Part shown: piece by piece, positions 22,234-34,912 of the stretch | How positions within the stretch are numbered: the first letter of the stretch is position 1 | Layout of the letters: each line of letters starts with the position of its first letter | Source of the DNA: Epiperipatus broadwayi | Lineage: Eukaryota > Onychophora > Udeonychophora > Euonychophora > Peripatidae | Assembly: GCA_028023455.1 (NCBI GenBank) | Contig: JAQFVV010006216.1 | Coordinates: 3,924,877-3,988,876 of the forward strand | Direction of reading: 5' to 3' | DNA: 64,000 nt | Translations under genes and position numbers: made by a program | Notes under the pieces: generated by a model | Databases searched by the model: none | What the model saw: only the letters and a program-made list of their open reading frames with translations | Told to the model about the DNA's origin: nothing

Positions 22234-25200
22234 AATCAGTTTACTTAAGTAGAACAAATGGTTTAATTTCTTTATTATATGTAACTTCTGTCCAGTATAA
22301 CAAATGTTATGGTTCAATAATAAGGACATAAGTTTGAAATCTATATCTGATTTAAACATATTATTGTATTAGTGTAAGATTATAATTATCTTAGCATCAT
22401 TTTTCTATTAATATTTTGTTTATTCTAGAAATAACCCCTCTTTATAGGAAAAAATGAGACTTTTGAATTCCAAGTTGCTCTTTCTTTCTCCCGTTTCATT
22501 AAAGTAAGATGACAATAAATTGTAATTCTTCTGTTTTTACTATCAGTAAATTTTATCATTACATCAATTATTTACAGAAAAAAATAATAAACATGTTAAA
22601 AACGAAATATTGGTTAGAACACTTGTTTAAAAAATGCGCAAGTATTATTTTTTACTTATATCAATAATACACTTAGTACAACTCTAAACATTTTCTGTTT
22701 ATTAGTTGCTCACTATCCATATATATCATTTTTAAAGCTAAATGCATTCATTTTCATCAGAAATCTAACTTTTAGTTCTATTTTGATTATCATACAGCCA
22801 ACTATTAGATAGAATTCAGAAAGACCTTTTTTGCGAAAACCACCATCTTTTCAATCATTATATAATGAAGAAACATTTCTTTTAGAAGAAAAAATACACA
22901 AATATTTTTATTAATTCATATTTTCTATAAAAACAAAATCACTATTTGTTTTTTTTTCCCAACAAAATAATTGCTTGTTAGAGGGGGGGGGGTGTTTTTC
23001 AATTAATTGTTCATATATTGGAAACTTTTCGAAGAAAAGGTGAAAAATTTCCTGTAAATTATAATTCAAATTTTTACTTAAGATGGAAGAAAAGATATAC
23101 TCTCTTATCTTTCCTGATCATATACATATAATTATTTAAACACTACAAATATGTAATAAAACTAACATTGTTTTATCTATGCAGAAATTTTACTACATTT
23201 CAAGTATTAATGTTTGATTTTAAAAAAATCAATCAATTATTTGAAACAAATTTTTTTTTAAAAGACATATGTAAATAACGTCAGCAGTATTACATATGAA
23301 TATATCAATGTGTATATGTGTATACGCGTACGCAAAGTATTTAGTGTTGCCTAGTGACATTTAATATTTTAGTTATTTTAAATGAGATTACGACATAACA
23401 AAATAAAAGACTGAACTCTCATATTATATACTCTCTCCAGCTTTTGTGCATCCTTTGCCTTACCTTAGTTCTCTTGCAATTTTCCATCAGTCCAAAAATC
23501 AAACAATCTCTGTTATTATGAATGCATTTTGAAACAAGCACTTCACTTTTTCAACTAATCAATACATGCATTGCACAAATTATAATTCATATTTCACATA
23601 CACATTTTTTAGTTATATTTAAATTTAACTTCATTTATATATTTTTAGATATATTTTAAATTTTATTTCATCATGCATTCCTGGAATGTATAACCAGATA
23701 TGTGAAAAATTATAAATAATCTCCAAGATGAGCATTTCATGCTGAATCAGTACTCATCAGTTAGCCCAGATCATAATTTCTTACACATATTTTTATTATT
23801 TTTTTAATATTATATGGGTAGCAAATTAATACTGTTTGACAAGTTTCATATTTTCTGCACTCACAATTTTGACACCAACCATTTTATGTAAATATATTAA
23901 TGATTATTACTAATTATCTTATAAACTAGACATTATCCTTAACTCAAAAAATATGTCTGTATTATTATAGAGATATCAGCATGTGAGTTTCATTGCTCAT
24001 GTTGATAGTTTTAATAACTTTCACTACACATTTTCACACATGGTAGGCATAATGGAATATCAATACTGGTCATGAAGTTGATCATTACTGAAAATCATTA
24101 TTATATATTAAATGTAAAAAAAAAGAGAGAAATGCAATTATATCAAAGTGTAATGGATGACCAACTTCTAAGTCAAAGTAGCAAAACTAAAATGCTAAGT
24201 TCAATATTTTTTAACTAGATCATTGCTAGAATCATTCATTATCAGCAATTTACATAGTTTGATTATTCAAAGAATGATATCAGTGAAATAACAATAATAA
24301 TCTGGTTATATTTCCATTATACTTATCTATTCATGTGAACTGACCATAAAACTATATTATCTAGCACAAATGTACTTTATTTGTTTTGGAAATAAAATGC
24401 TTCTACATCTATTCACATTACTCCTTAAACAATTGCTTTATGATAAGTTCTTGGAAGCACTTGGAATTAATTTTTATGCATTAGATGGTCCATAATTACA
24501 TGAGAAGTAGGCTGTAAGCTATGCGATCAAGTTTGAAAATTGAATGAAAAATGAATACAACTACTACTTTTTTATTTTAAGATAATGTAATGGATTAACA
24601 AATTATAAAAATAATGAATAAATTTAAAGTGTATATAAAATCACATTTTCTTGCCATAGTGTGCTCTTTGCATGCATATATATATATATGGCCACATTTA
24701 ATATTTTATTTAGCATCCTTTTAATTCTTCAAAAATAAAGTCACGTTATACTGTATCATTTCTTAATTATAGACAGACATTATGAGATATTTTCTTAAAA
24801 TATAAAATGTACATTATTTAATATCTTATAAAAAATATTATAAAAAAGTATACTGTGTAAGTGAAAATGCAAATTTTATTAAATCTTCAAAAGAAAAAAA
24901 AGAAAAAATAATAATTTTGAAAAATTTACAAATTTACCAGTTTATTAAAATGTAATAAATTTCAAGGATATATATATATATGCTTTATGAGGTATAAAAT
25001 AAGAAAATTTCAGTTTTATTTACTTAATTGTCTATAATTAAATGTTAACTCATGAATGTTTTAATTAAATACAATAAAAGTTAAGACTATCTAATTTTAT
25101 TAAAATTATTCTGGTATTGTCTCTTGTATTTTAATATTTGTTTAAGTTTACTTCATCACACATAGTTTAATCTTAATACACATTTTTGACCATATTTTAA

Positions 25201-26400
25201 AGTGTTTTATAAATGGTGCATATTTTATAATAATAATTGAATAATTTTAAATGTTTAAGATTTAAATACTATTTAATTTTGTTTTCATAATGATTATTAG
25301 AACTCAGTTAAAAAAGTATATAAAAACAATTTTACTTTGAATGTTATAAATTTGCGATAAAATAAGTTAATGTCGAGCAAGATTTAATGAACAAGTGAGA
25401 CAATTGGACAATGCAAATGATCTAAATTTAAATGATTTTTGAAATTCATTTTATACATAATGAATGAGTAAATATTGAATGCTTGTTGTAACTTTATAAA
25501 ATCTTGTTATAAAATGATTATGCAAATTATCTTAATTTAAATGCAAATCATCTTAATTTAAATGGATGAATTTATTTGTTGTTTATTTGTGGAGATGTTG
25601 AACTTGAGATGTGCATGTATCTTATATTTTATATATAATTAATATTAATACTTATGACAAACTTCACTCAATTATGAAGCAGCAAACTATGCTAAATCTA
25701 ACTATGTAACTTCAATTATATGCTATGTAAACAAACAAAAAATGTAAATAAACAAATTAAAAAAACATAATTTGCAAATTTTATAATATTCAAGCAGCCA
25801 TTTTTTTTTTCTAAGGACCATATGTGATTACTGTATATATTAATTAAATTTATTTTGAAAACACATAATTTTTATTCTTCTTGTATTATTATTTCTTTAT
25901 TTGATGTGAAGTATTTTGCATAATAAATTATTTTCTAAGAGAAAATATTTAAAGCTAATACTGATTTAAAAAAATAAAATAAAAGAGATTGTAATTTCTT
26001 GGGATCACCCAGAACATTATTTTGAAAAGAAAAATACTATAATTTTTTTATTATTATTTTTACTTTAATGAATGTATGAATGAACACTCACTCAGTAAAA
26101 TATATGAAAAGGTATCCCATCAATTTTTTATAGTTAATTAAATTAAATTTTAAAATGTTATTTATATATAGATATAAAAAACATCTGTGTTATATGTATA
26201 TCATAATGGCGAGTAGGAATGTTAAAAAAGACATTTAACCACAATCAAAATTGATATTAAAATTAAGATTGTCAGCCTTCTCTTTGAAACTTCCCTGAGA
26301 TTGATAACAATGATCAAACCAGCGTCTAATACTTCTCTGAATTTGCTTTAAACACAAATTATATTTCCTGATATTTGTCCAAAGGTTTGTAATGATGGTA
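22234..26400. other. AT-rich intronic DNA, no feature recognised
   Basis: There are no coding frames with recognisable content. It holds scattered (TA)n runs (for example 24677-24690, 24968-24980), a G run at 22981-22991, and a TATAC/TACGCGTACGC stretch near 23320. Confidence 0.5.
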
Positions 26401-26401
26401 T

Positions 26402-26920
26402 ATTATTAGATGTGATATGTTGGACTATTTCCATCATCTATGAGTTAATGTTGAATGTATTGAAAATTTTAAACTTTATTTAAACTTTCGAAATACAAAC
26501 AACTTGTTAGTAATTACACAATGTTTTGAGTAGTATTATTCTCCACTCTTCTTCAGGCGTTGCTGGCCTATATGCATAGTGACAATATTCACTTAGAAGT
26601 TGAACTTGCACCTTTAGATTCTTGAATATCGAATATGGTAGAGTGTTTGCCTTAAATTTGATATTTAATAATCTAAAGGTGCAAGTTCAACTTCTAAGCA
26701 AATATTGTCATTTTGCATATAGGTCAGCAACATCTGAAGAAGAGTGGAGAACAATACTACTCAAAACATTGTGTAATTACTAACCTGTGTTGTCTATTTG
26801 TGTGTTATTACTAACAAGTTGTTTGTATTTGGAAAAGTTTAAATAAAATTTAAAATTTTCAATACATTCAACATTAACTCATAGATGATGGAAATAGTTC
26901 AACATATCACATCTAATATT
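26402..26920. repeat. Fold-back element, arms ~220-250 bp
   Basis: The left arm (26402-26622, beginning TATTAGATGTGATATG and containing CCACTCTTCTTCAG and AACTTGCACCTTTAGATT) recurs as its reverse complement at 26672-26920. The loop is about 50 bp. The arms differ by scattered substitutions and a ~30 bp insertion in the right arm. No open frame is present. The outer limits and target duplication are not clear. Confidence 0.85.
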
Positions 26921-29151
26921 TCCTGATCATCATCATTTTTAACAACCGCCTATTTGACAATTAAACTTATGGTTTTGTATCTATTGAAACCTTAATTTGG
27001 AAGCTCATGATGATGACTGGAGATCAGTAAGTTATCTTCCTTCATAGAAGAGCTATTAATAGATCCAATCTGATGATGACAAACTTCAATTCTGTAATCC
27101 CAAGAACTTCACCTTTAACATTCTACCAGTAGCTCAATTCAGATAATTGAATTATATATAGTCCAAATCATGGGGGTAATAAATTAAATGCAAAAGTAAT
27201 TTATGGATTGATAAGGTAATTGATGAAATCAGACAGGAATAACAGGCTACTAAATATTTATATTATCTTAGTAATAAAATTATGCAATAAAAATAGTAAA
27301 AATAAATACAATAGTCACAATAATAAAATTATCACTATAGGAGTTAACATTACTTTTATATGTAATACATAAACACACACACACAAAAGTAAAATAAAAT
27401 AAACAAATAAATGTAAGTATACACCAAGAAAATACAAATTGTCAATTAGCAATTGGTACTGGTGTTAAAAGTTATGATAAGACTATTCTTTAAAAATTAA
27501 AAAAAATTACATACATTAACCATAAAAAGCAAAAATAAATTTTAATAGTACTGTACAGTTAATACATCTTTTATTCTAACATAAAGTGCTAAACCATATA
27601 CCTAAATACTGTGAATATGTATGCAATTTATATATTAAATAGCACAGATTCAATAGTAAAACATACATTTACATCTGTAGAACTCAACAATGTCTTTGAT
27701 TTTAAAATTTTTATTCAATGCCAGCATAGTTTTTAGTTATAGTTATGCAGTCTAATTTTTTTATGGAGTATGTGTGGAATAGACTTTATAGAGAATTAGA
27801 TGCAACCTATCAGAAAGTAGTCTTGTAGGTAGCATTTTCATTAAATTCTGAAAATAACCCCTACCCTGTCTAAAATTTCAAGAAGGTAAAAACTCAAAGT
27901 ATTAAAAATATATATACATGTTGAAAAAGATAGAATTTTTTGAAATATATTTATTTTCTTATGTTTTTAAAAATATACATTATTACTGCAGCAGATTTAT
28001 TTTCATTTTCCTTATAAAAGTTGCAGAATTCCTTTTGATGCATTTAATTTTATAATTGCATATAATAGATAATTCCTTGTAATATTTTGTCACAGAATTG
28101 AATGGGAAATTAAATATAACATGTAATTTTACCTGACACAAATCTTTCATTATGTTTTTCTTCTGGAGACACAAGTAGATAGGTGTCTGAACAATTAATT
28201 ATCTTGAGTTTTTTATGTCAGAAGATAAATATAATAGCATGAGAGAATTAATACTTAACATGGTTAAATTAATTCCAATATACTTAACATGATTAAGTTA
28301 ATTACATATTCCAATATTAAATCTTTTTTTACTCTTTTTTTTAAGATTTTGCATTTGTTTAATTAAATGCTTTCATTTATTACAACCTTAAGCTAGAATA
28401 AAGTTTTAAAATCAAAGTTTAATATAATTTGTTCAAATTTGGTGATTTCTTATAAATCACTAGCAATGAAATATGATGCTAAAATATTTTAGTGGGCAAT
28501 TAAACAAAACTACATTGTAACAAAATTGATTTATTACTTATAATTTTACATTCAATCTTAAAAGTATTTTAGCATTATTTAAAATTGAAATTAAAAACAT
28601 ATTTAATTACAATCTTAATACTAAAAACAAAATAATAATAGTTGTAAAAAAAATTATAATCAAAGTTTTCTCCATTCACAATTAGGTTTTTATATTTACC
28701 TTGAAATCAAAGTTACCAGAAATTAATTAAGCTAATCCCTACTTTTTTATATCAAGAGATTGATTTATTTAATTTCTGGACTCTCCCCCACACTTTTATT
28801 TCAAGTTAAATATAAAAACTCCAATTAGGATTGAAAAAACAATTTTTTTCAGTGCAATCTAAATAAAATTGTTGATTATAAAATATTTTTTAATCTATTA
28901 CTTTTCTCATGTTCTTTATTTGTGCAATTCATTGAAATAATTTACCCTCTAAAATTAATTATTTATCAGCTGATAGTATAAACTTCTATAATATGTTTTA
29001 CTTCAATTAATATTATAGTTAAAAATCAAATTTATTATCATTTGATAAGTCAAAATGATAAGTTTCTAATTAAACAATATTTTTTAGTTATATATTTTTT
29101 TATTAGCTTTGTACAAAAAAAAATATTTAAACACATTCATTTAAAATTAAT
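26921..29151. other. AT-rich intronic DNA, no feature recognised
   Basis: No gene, complete repeat or RNA is evident. Short CATCATCAT/GATGATGA patches occur at 26930-27080. Confidence 0.5.
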
Positions 29152-29800
29152 GGAGATGGTAATCTGGATCAACTGATGATTGCTGGTTTAGCATGAAATA
29201 TGTATATTGGTGATTATTTATCTTTTCAGCATATGTGTGTTCATTTGTTTCAGGGTTATGAGATAGTGTGGAGAGTGGTGGGTCATGTGAAAGTCTGTGC
29301 TCATATACCCTATATATTACATATATAAACACAGATATAAAATAAGCCTGTGTTGTAGTTATTACATAAGTAGAGATGTCTGCCCATCCCTTTTATTTGT
29401 ATTAAATGAATTATGTCCTACATGAGGGGTTAGATTGACCTTAGGTTAACATGGGTGTGACAAGAATCTTGGCCTCAGGGTGGCCTTTGAGCATTCCATC
29501 ATCAGATTTTCAATTGGATGGACGGTTGAAGAGTTGGAGTGTGGAGTAGATTGAAGCCTGTCCATTAAAGTATGAGTTTTGGCTATCTTAATATATGTTT
29601 GAGCACTTATAGCATATGTGTGTGGAGATGGTAATCTGGACCAACTGATGATTGCTGGTTTAGCATGAAATACATATATTGGTGATTATTGATCTTTTCA
29701 GTATATGTGTGTTTATGTGTTTCAGTGTTATGAGATAGTGTGGAGAGTGGTGGGTCTTGTGAAAGCCTGTGTTCATATACCCTATATATGAACACACAAA
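29152..29800. repeat. Tandem repeat with 472 bp unit (1.4 copies)
   Basis: GGAGATGGTAATCTGGAYCA at 29152 recurs at 29624, followed in both by GCTGGTTTAGCATGAAATA and GATAGTGTGGAGAGTGGTGG. The second copy stops after about 175 bp. A diverged single copy of the same start lies at 44968-45070. The minus strand of each copy has a short open frame, but the two encoded peptides have no recognisable domain. Confidence 0.85.
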
Positions 29801-30639
29801 CAAAATATAAGTAAAATTCATAGTGATTTATTTCAGGGATAATATATGTTCTCAGTGTTTAATGTTTTATTCTTAAGATATAGCACATGACACACTGCCT
29901 TAAGGCATTAGTGTAATCTTTAATTTTATTTATATTTAACTATGTTTCTTTCATAATTGCATTAATTAACTATCATGATTTTCCTATGCAGCTCCTGAGA
30001 CTATATTATTGATCTAATACAACTTTTGAATTTTCTATATACTTGGCTTTTTTACCACACTTATATGTATACATTGAAATTTTCTTATTGTCATTGTTTT
30101 ATCCTATCATTGATTTCTTTTGTATCCACTCTAATATGTAAATAAAGTTTTAGTTTTTGAAAGTAAGATGTATGCCATCAGGTTGATTTTATTATTTATT
30201 TTATAAATTCAATTGAGATATTAAACTAAACTGGTTTGATTTGCAATGAATTTTGAATAAGATTACAGACATTCTAAGACCTTTTTGAGTTTGTGTTTTA
30301 TGATTAATTGATATGACATGATAGTAAATGAATATGATAGGTACACTCAGGGGAGTGACTGCCAATCATTGAATAGCTTATTATCTTAACTTTAATTCTA
30401 AACTTCTTCATGTTTAAGATAGAATATCTAATACATGTTTGCAATGATAATGATGATAATCATTATCATTTTATTATGATATACATACATATGTGCATGT
30501 TGAAATGTAATGTTATCTTGCAGTTCAATAAACAACAATATATTCTATTCTAATCAATGTTTATCAATAAAAATTGAGCAATTATACGCTATATACTTTA
30601 AATGCAAAGGGAAGCTTGGAACAAAATATAGTGTAATTT

Positions 30640-31050
30640 GTGGCTCAACTGTATATATGTATATTTGCCTTACCAAGTATATAGTGTTTAAAATAAACAA
30701 TGTTTCCAGTTTTTAATTAAGCTTAATGCATTTTGGGTGCCAAGCACCATAATCATAGCTATTTTTCTTGAGTCTGGAAACAGCTTTCATAGTCCAATTA
30801 TTTGATAGTTGGATATTATTTGCTCTTTTGTTAATGATGTGGTTGTTGTTTCTAATATATTATGTCTTTTTGATTTCTCTTTTCCTGCCATTTCATTCCA
30901 TGCAGATCAATTTAAACTGATTTGAATAGAATGGATGACCGAAAAAATCAAAGAGATATGGTATATCATAAACAACAATAACATCATTAACAAAAGGGAA
31001 AACAGCAGCCAACTATCAAATAATTGGAATATAAAAACAAGAGTGTTTTG

Positions 31051-31100
<50 letters not shown>

Positions 31101-31285
31101 TGATGATGATGATGATGATGATAGTTATAAAGCTGTCTTCAGACTCAACAAGAATAGCTACGACTTTGGGTTTGTCACTAAATATGCAAGAAGTTCAACT
31201 AAAATCTGGAGTCTGATTATTTTAAACATTATATAATTTGTGAAGCATATATATATATGTACAAATTTCTTACCCATAATCAGTA
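30640..31285. repeat. Large fold-back element, arms ~280 bp, with compound microsatellite in one arm
   Basis: TCCAATTATTTGATAGTTGG (30795) pairs with CCAACTATCAAATAATTGGA (about 31009-31028). Outward, CATAGCTATTTTTCTTGAGTC pairs with the GACTCAACAAGAATAGCTA segment at 31142, and TTTAAAATAA pairs with TTATTTTAAA near 31218. The centre is at about 30915. The right arm is interrupted by (TAA)n(TGA)n at 31052-31122, which the left arm lacks. Confidence 0.75.
31052..31122 (+). repeat. (TAA)n(TGA)n microsatellite
   Basis: About 15 TAA units run straight into 8 TGA units. The same compound motif occurs at 59808-59868 in the middle of another fold-back element. Confidence 0.95.
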
Positions 31286-31924
31286 TTAGTAATAGTGATA
31301 AAGGTAACAAAATTATTAAAGTCTGAAATAAGGATTCTATCATATGTATATTGTTCTACATGAGTACAAAATGCAAAGATATGGAATCCCTTCTTATTTA
31401 TATTGATATAATGATATGCATGCTCACAGATATGCATTTTTCCTCCTATGTTAAAAATAACTATATGCATGCCATTGTTTATTTTTATTTTGATATTCCA
31501 TACATTGCAGTGGAAATACTGGCATATGACAAATTCGCTACATATTAGTGTGTCTTTATGTAATGATATTTAAAGATATTTAGCATGCACCATGGACAGA
31601 TCTATTAAATGATGGTAGTATTGTTATTACCTATTAATTATAAAAATCCATTACTTTCACCTGAAAATATTTTAGATGTTATGATTTATATTTATTACTA
31701 TATATGTATATCTTATCTCTTTATATTAACCGATTGTATGATTTAATCACAAGTTATAATATTATTGTTAATAATAATGCTGCTATTATTGCATAAAGCA
31801 TAATATGAGAAGATACTTCATATGCCTACTATATAACTTCATGCATATTCTGTCATTGGTTTAAAGCCCTGTATAAATACCTCATTCTTATTTACATTTA
31901 TATGAATTAATAAAGTTCTGAAAT

Positions 31925-32571
31925 ACATTAATTTTAACAACTGGATTTGTAAATTGGTTTCATAATTATGTAAGAATATTACTATTAATAGGGATGATTA
32001 TTATTTTATTAACTATAATTCAATGATGGCATAATGTTGTTTATAAGGGGACCTATCAAGGATTATATACTTCAAATGTAGTATTTGTATTATGTTGAAA
32101 GGTAATTTTATTCTATCAAAAGTTTTTTTTTTTTTAAAAATTGTGTTGAGTTTTTTCCATAGAAATTTAGTTCCAACTCAAAAGCTTGGGTCTTTTTCAC
32201 CACCAAGAAATATTGTATTAAATCTTTTTCAAATACCTATTAAATACTGCTGTATTATTAGCTTCTGTAGTAACAGTTACTTGAGCTCATCATAGATTAA
32301 TGGATGATAATTATAATCATGGACTTCAAGGATTATGATTTTCTATATTATTAGGGTCATATTTTACAATATTTCAGAGGATAGAGTATTTTGAGTTAAG
32401 GTTTTCCATTTCTAATTATGGAACTACTTTTTTGTTGCTATGGGATTTCATGTGTTACATATTATTATTGGAAGTTTTTTTATTAATGATAGATTGAAGT
32501 ATAATAAGCAATATTATCAATATAGAAATAGTATTACATGTAATGAAATTCATATTAAGTTTTTATGATAA
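31925..32571 (+). pseudogene. cox3: Nuclear copy of mitochondrial cox3 (NUMT)
   Basis: With TGA read as Trp, the plus strand gives LTTGFVNWFHN, TIIQWWHNVVYKGTYQGLYT, FFHRNLVPTQKLG, NTAVLLASVVTVTWAHH, GLQGLWF, LLGSYFT, NYGTTFFVA and GFHVLHIIIGS. This is the order of cytochrome c oxidase subunit III from about residue 35 to near its C-terminus. Trp-TGA codons lie at 32024, 32096, 32282 and 32336. AGG at 32378 and 32399 and AGA at 32294 fall where Ser/Ala-like residues are usual, which fits invertebrate code 5. Three indels (about 32115 and 32240, and a missing T at 32429) break the frame. A nuclear ribosome would read stops, so it is a pseudogene in intron 1. Confidence 0.85.
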
Positions 32572-32599
32572 AATAATTAATAGAGTTTCATAGGCCTAT

Positions 32600-34750
32600 G
32601 TTTTAATAATTATAAAAATTTAATATTTAGTTTTATAATTTGTTGGCTGTATAGTGATCATTTTTCTCACTTATTAATTTATTGTAAATTTGGCACTAAC
32701 AATGTAAGAAGTAAGCTAATATTTTAATTATTGAATTATCATAGTGTTTATGTGTTAATGAATAGGGTAGTGGTTTCACTTGTTGGCTGTCTGTTCCACT
32801 CTGATTTATAATATATCTGTACTTCTTGATTGATATGTGCTTGATATCTGAGGGGATGGATATAAATTAAATATTTGGTAAAAGTATATAATGCTGTGTT
32901 ATTTAATAAATATCAAACTTTAAAAAAATGTTGCTTATGCTCACTGATGTGATTTTAATGACATATCCCAAAATTTTATCAAACTTACCAGCAGATTTGT
33001 TAAAAAAGTACGTTTTGGTAATAGACAGTATTGTCATGGTTTTTCAACAACTATGAAAAATTGTTAAGGGATACTATGTTCAAGCTTTATTATAAACTGA
33101 TTCAAACTGTTAATCAAACTTCCACCAAGTTACATATTGCATTTTTAAAATAATTAGTCATATAATTATTTTTATTATTGTTATAAATGATATTTTTTCT
33201 GGATTTCAAAATAAGACTTAAGTTAGACATAAATATAACAAGCATGTTTATGTGCTTCAATGTCACTTTTAGTACAATATTGAATATATGTTATTACTTT
33301 TAATACAATAGTGAATATTTATATCTTTAATTCAGATAATTTTTACTTTTTAGCAAAATTATAGATTTAGAGTTTAAAATTTATTTGTAATACATCTCAT
33401 TGTAATTTATATATGTAAAATAAAATCACCAAAGAAATTATTAACTTTATATATATATATATATGCTAATATTAAGCGATTTTAATTAGTCACCTTCACA
33501 ACAATATTGATTGCTATAAGAATGGTATACAATATTCTGTAACATATATGTCTAAAGATGTTTTTATAGAGAATCAAAACATTTTAATATCATTAAAAAG
33601 TATAAAATTAAAAAGTTTCTTTATTAATTATATTTTAAATAAGCGAAGAAATATACATACTTTTATGAAGGAGTACTTTAAGACTTGTATTCTATAGTCT
33701 TTATATGAGCATATTAACAGCTTCGTTCTATGAAAAATGATTTTTTATTTCTGATAATTTATAGAAATAAAAATTCCTAAGGAAGCTTTTTGTATCACAA
33801 TGAAATGATAAACATTTTTCGTATTCTATAACCTGTCAAGAATTTCCCCAGATCACTAGTGCAATAACTTAATTTCATTTACACTATTTTTTTCTTAGTC
33901 ATGTGTCAAACAGACCATTTGACCAACTTTTCATTGTCCTTAAGTTTACTTTTCAAACTGCAAACAATAATTTTAAAAATATTGTATTTATCCACCATAA
34001 ACATTTTCTCTTATAGTGCTTTGTCATTTACCCACATTGCATTGATGAAATCAATAAATAAAGATTTTCGGATCAATTACCAGCTAAGGAAAAAAATCAT
34101 TCTCAGTTTGACTAATTGAATGAAGGGGTATACTCAAACTGTCACAATGATACCCAATGTTATGTTGTTCCTCAAGTAACTGCCCTTAATATGAACTTTA
34201 AATGTAACAACATTGATATTTTTAATATGAATGAATATGGATTATTATATAGAAGAAAGTCTGTCTGAAATTTAAATTAGAGTTGGATTCAGGATTTATT
34301 ATGTTAACAGTGGAGCAATCAACTTAACTTGTTGCTTAGAATTATTTTTAAAATGAATATCTAGCTATTTGTGCCACTAGGGTAAAGTAATCCCAGGACA
34401 AATCATGATCAATCAGAATATTGTAGCAGTAATTATAAATGAAATACATGATTTGAAATGTGATACAATCTTAGATTCATGAATCTATATACGTTGTGAG
34501 TAAATGAATTATATATATATATAAATGTTTGTTATAGAATAATTATTGTAATAAAATTATAATATAAATATTTTCTAAATAACTAATAAATCTCAGAAAT
34601 TCTTTCAGATTATTATAGTTAGTTGTAAAATATATTATCACCAACATACTCTATTATTTTTATTGTATATACAAATGTGTAATGTATATACATTTATTTA
34701 TTTTTTTACATTCTTACACACATATTACACTGCCATATTCAAATGTTTTT
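32600..34750. other. AT-rich intronic DNA, no feature recognised
   Basis: This is the end of intron 1, with short (TA)n runs at 33450-33466 and 34508-34522. I see no gene and no further mitochondrial sequence. Confidence 0.5.
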
Positions 34751-34754
34751 CTAG

Positions 34755-34912
34755 GACCAACCTAAAAAATGACAATGGTTATGGTGGTGCAGCTATTGCA
34801 GTTTACTACAAAGGCAAAAAGGTAGCTGATTTATGGGGTGGATATGCAGATTATAAGACACAGCTATTATGGAAAAAAAATACAATCTCTATGCTATTTT
34901 CTTGTGGTAAAG
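34755..34912 (+). CDS. Beta-lactamase-like serine hydrolase, second coding exon
   Basis: A TTTTTCTAG acceptor (ending 34754) and a GTAAGATA donor (34913) bound 158 bp. One base completes the split Glu codon from 16909, and one G is carried to exon three. Residues 52-104 include GYGGAAIAVYYKGKKVADLW, the family hallmark DLWGGYAD (77-84), and FSCGK. S101 and K104 form the SxxK motif: Ser is the nucleophile and Lys the general base of this hydrolase fold. Most relatives have FSTTKG here, so Cys-Gly between the catalytic residues is unusual but keeps the motif. The splice phases and motif spacing make this a confident real exon. Confidence 0.9.

Noticed and set aside
29147-29795. Two similar minus-strand peptides of about 61 residues in tandem
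   Set aside because: The similarity is explained by the 472 bp DNA repeat. The intervening sequence is not protein-like and there is no domain.
32572-32760. Extension of the mitochondrial insertion beyond cox3
   Set aside because: No further mitochondrial protein or tRNA could be read after the terminal TAA at 32569-32571.
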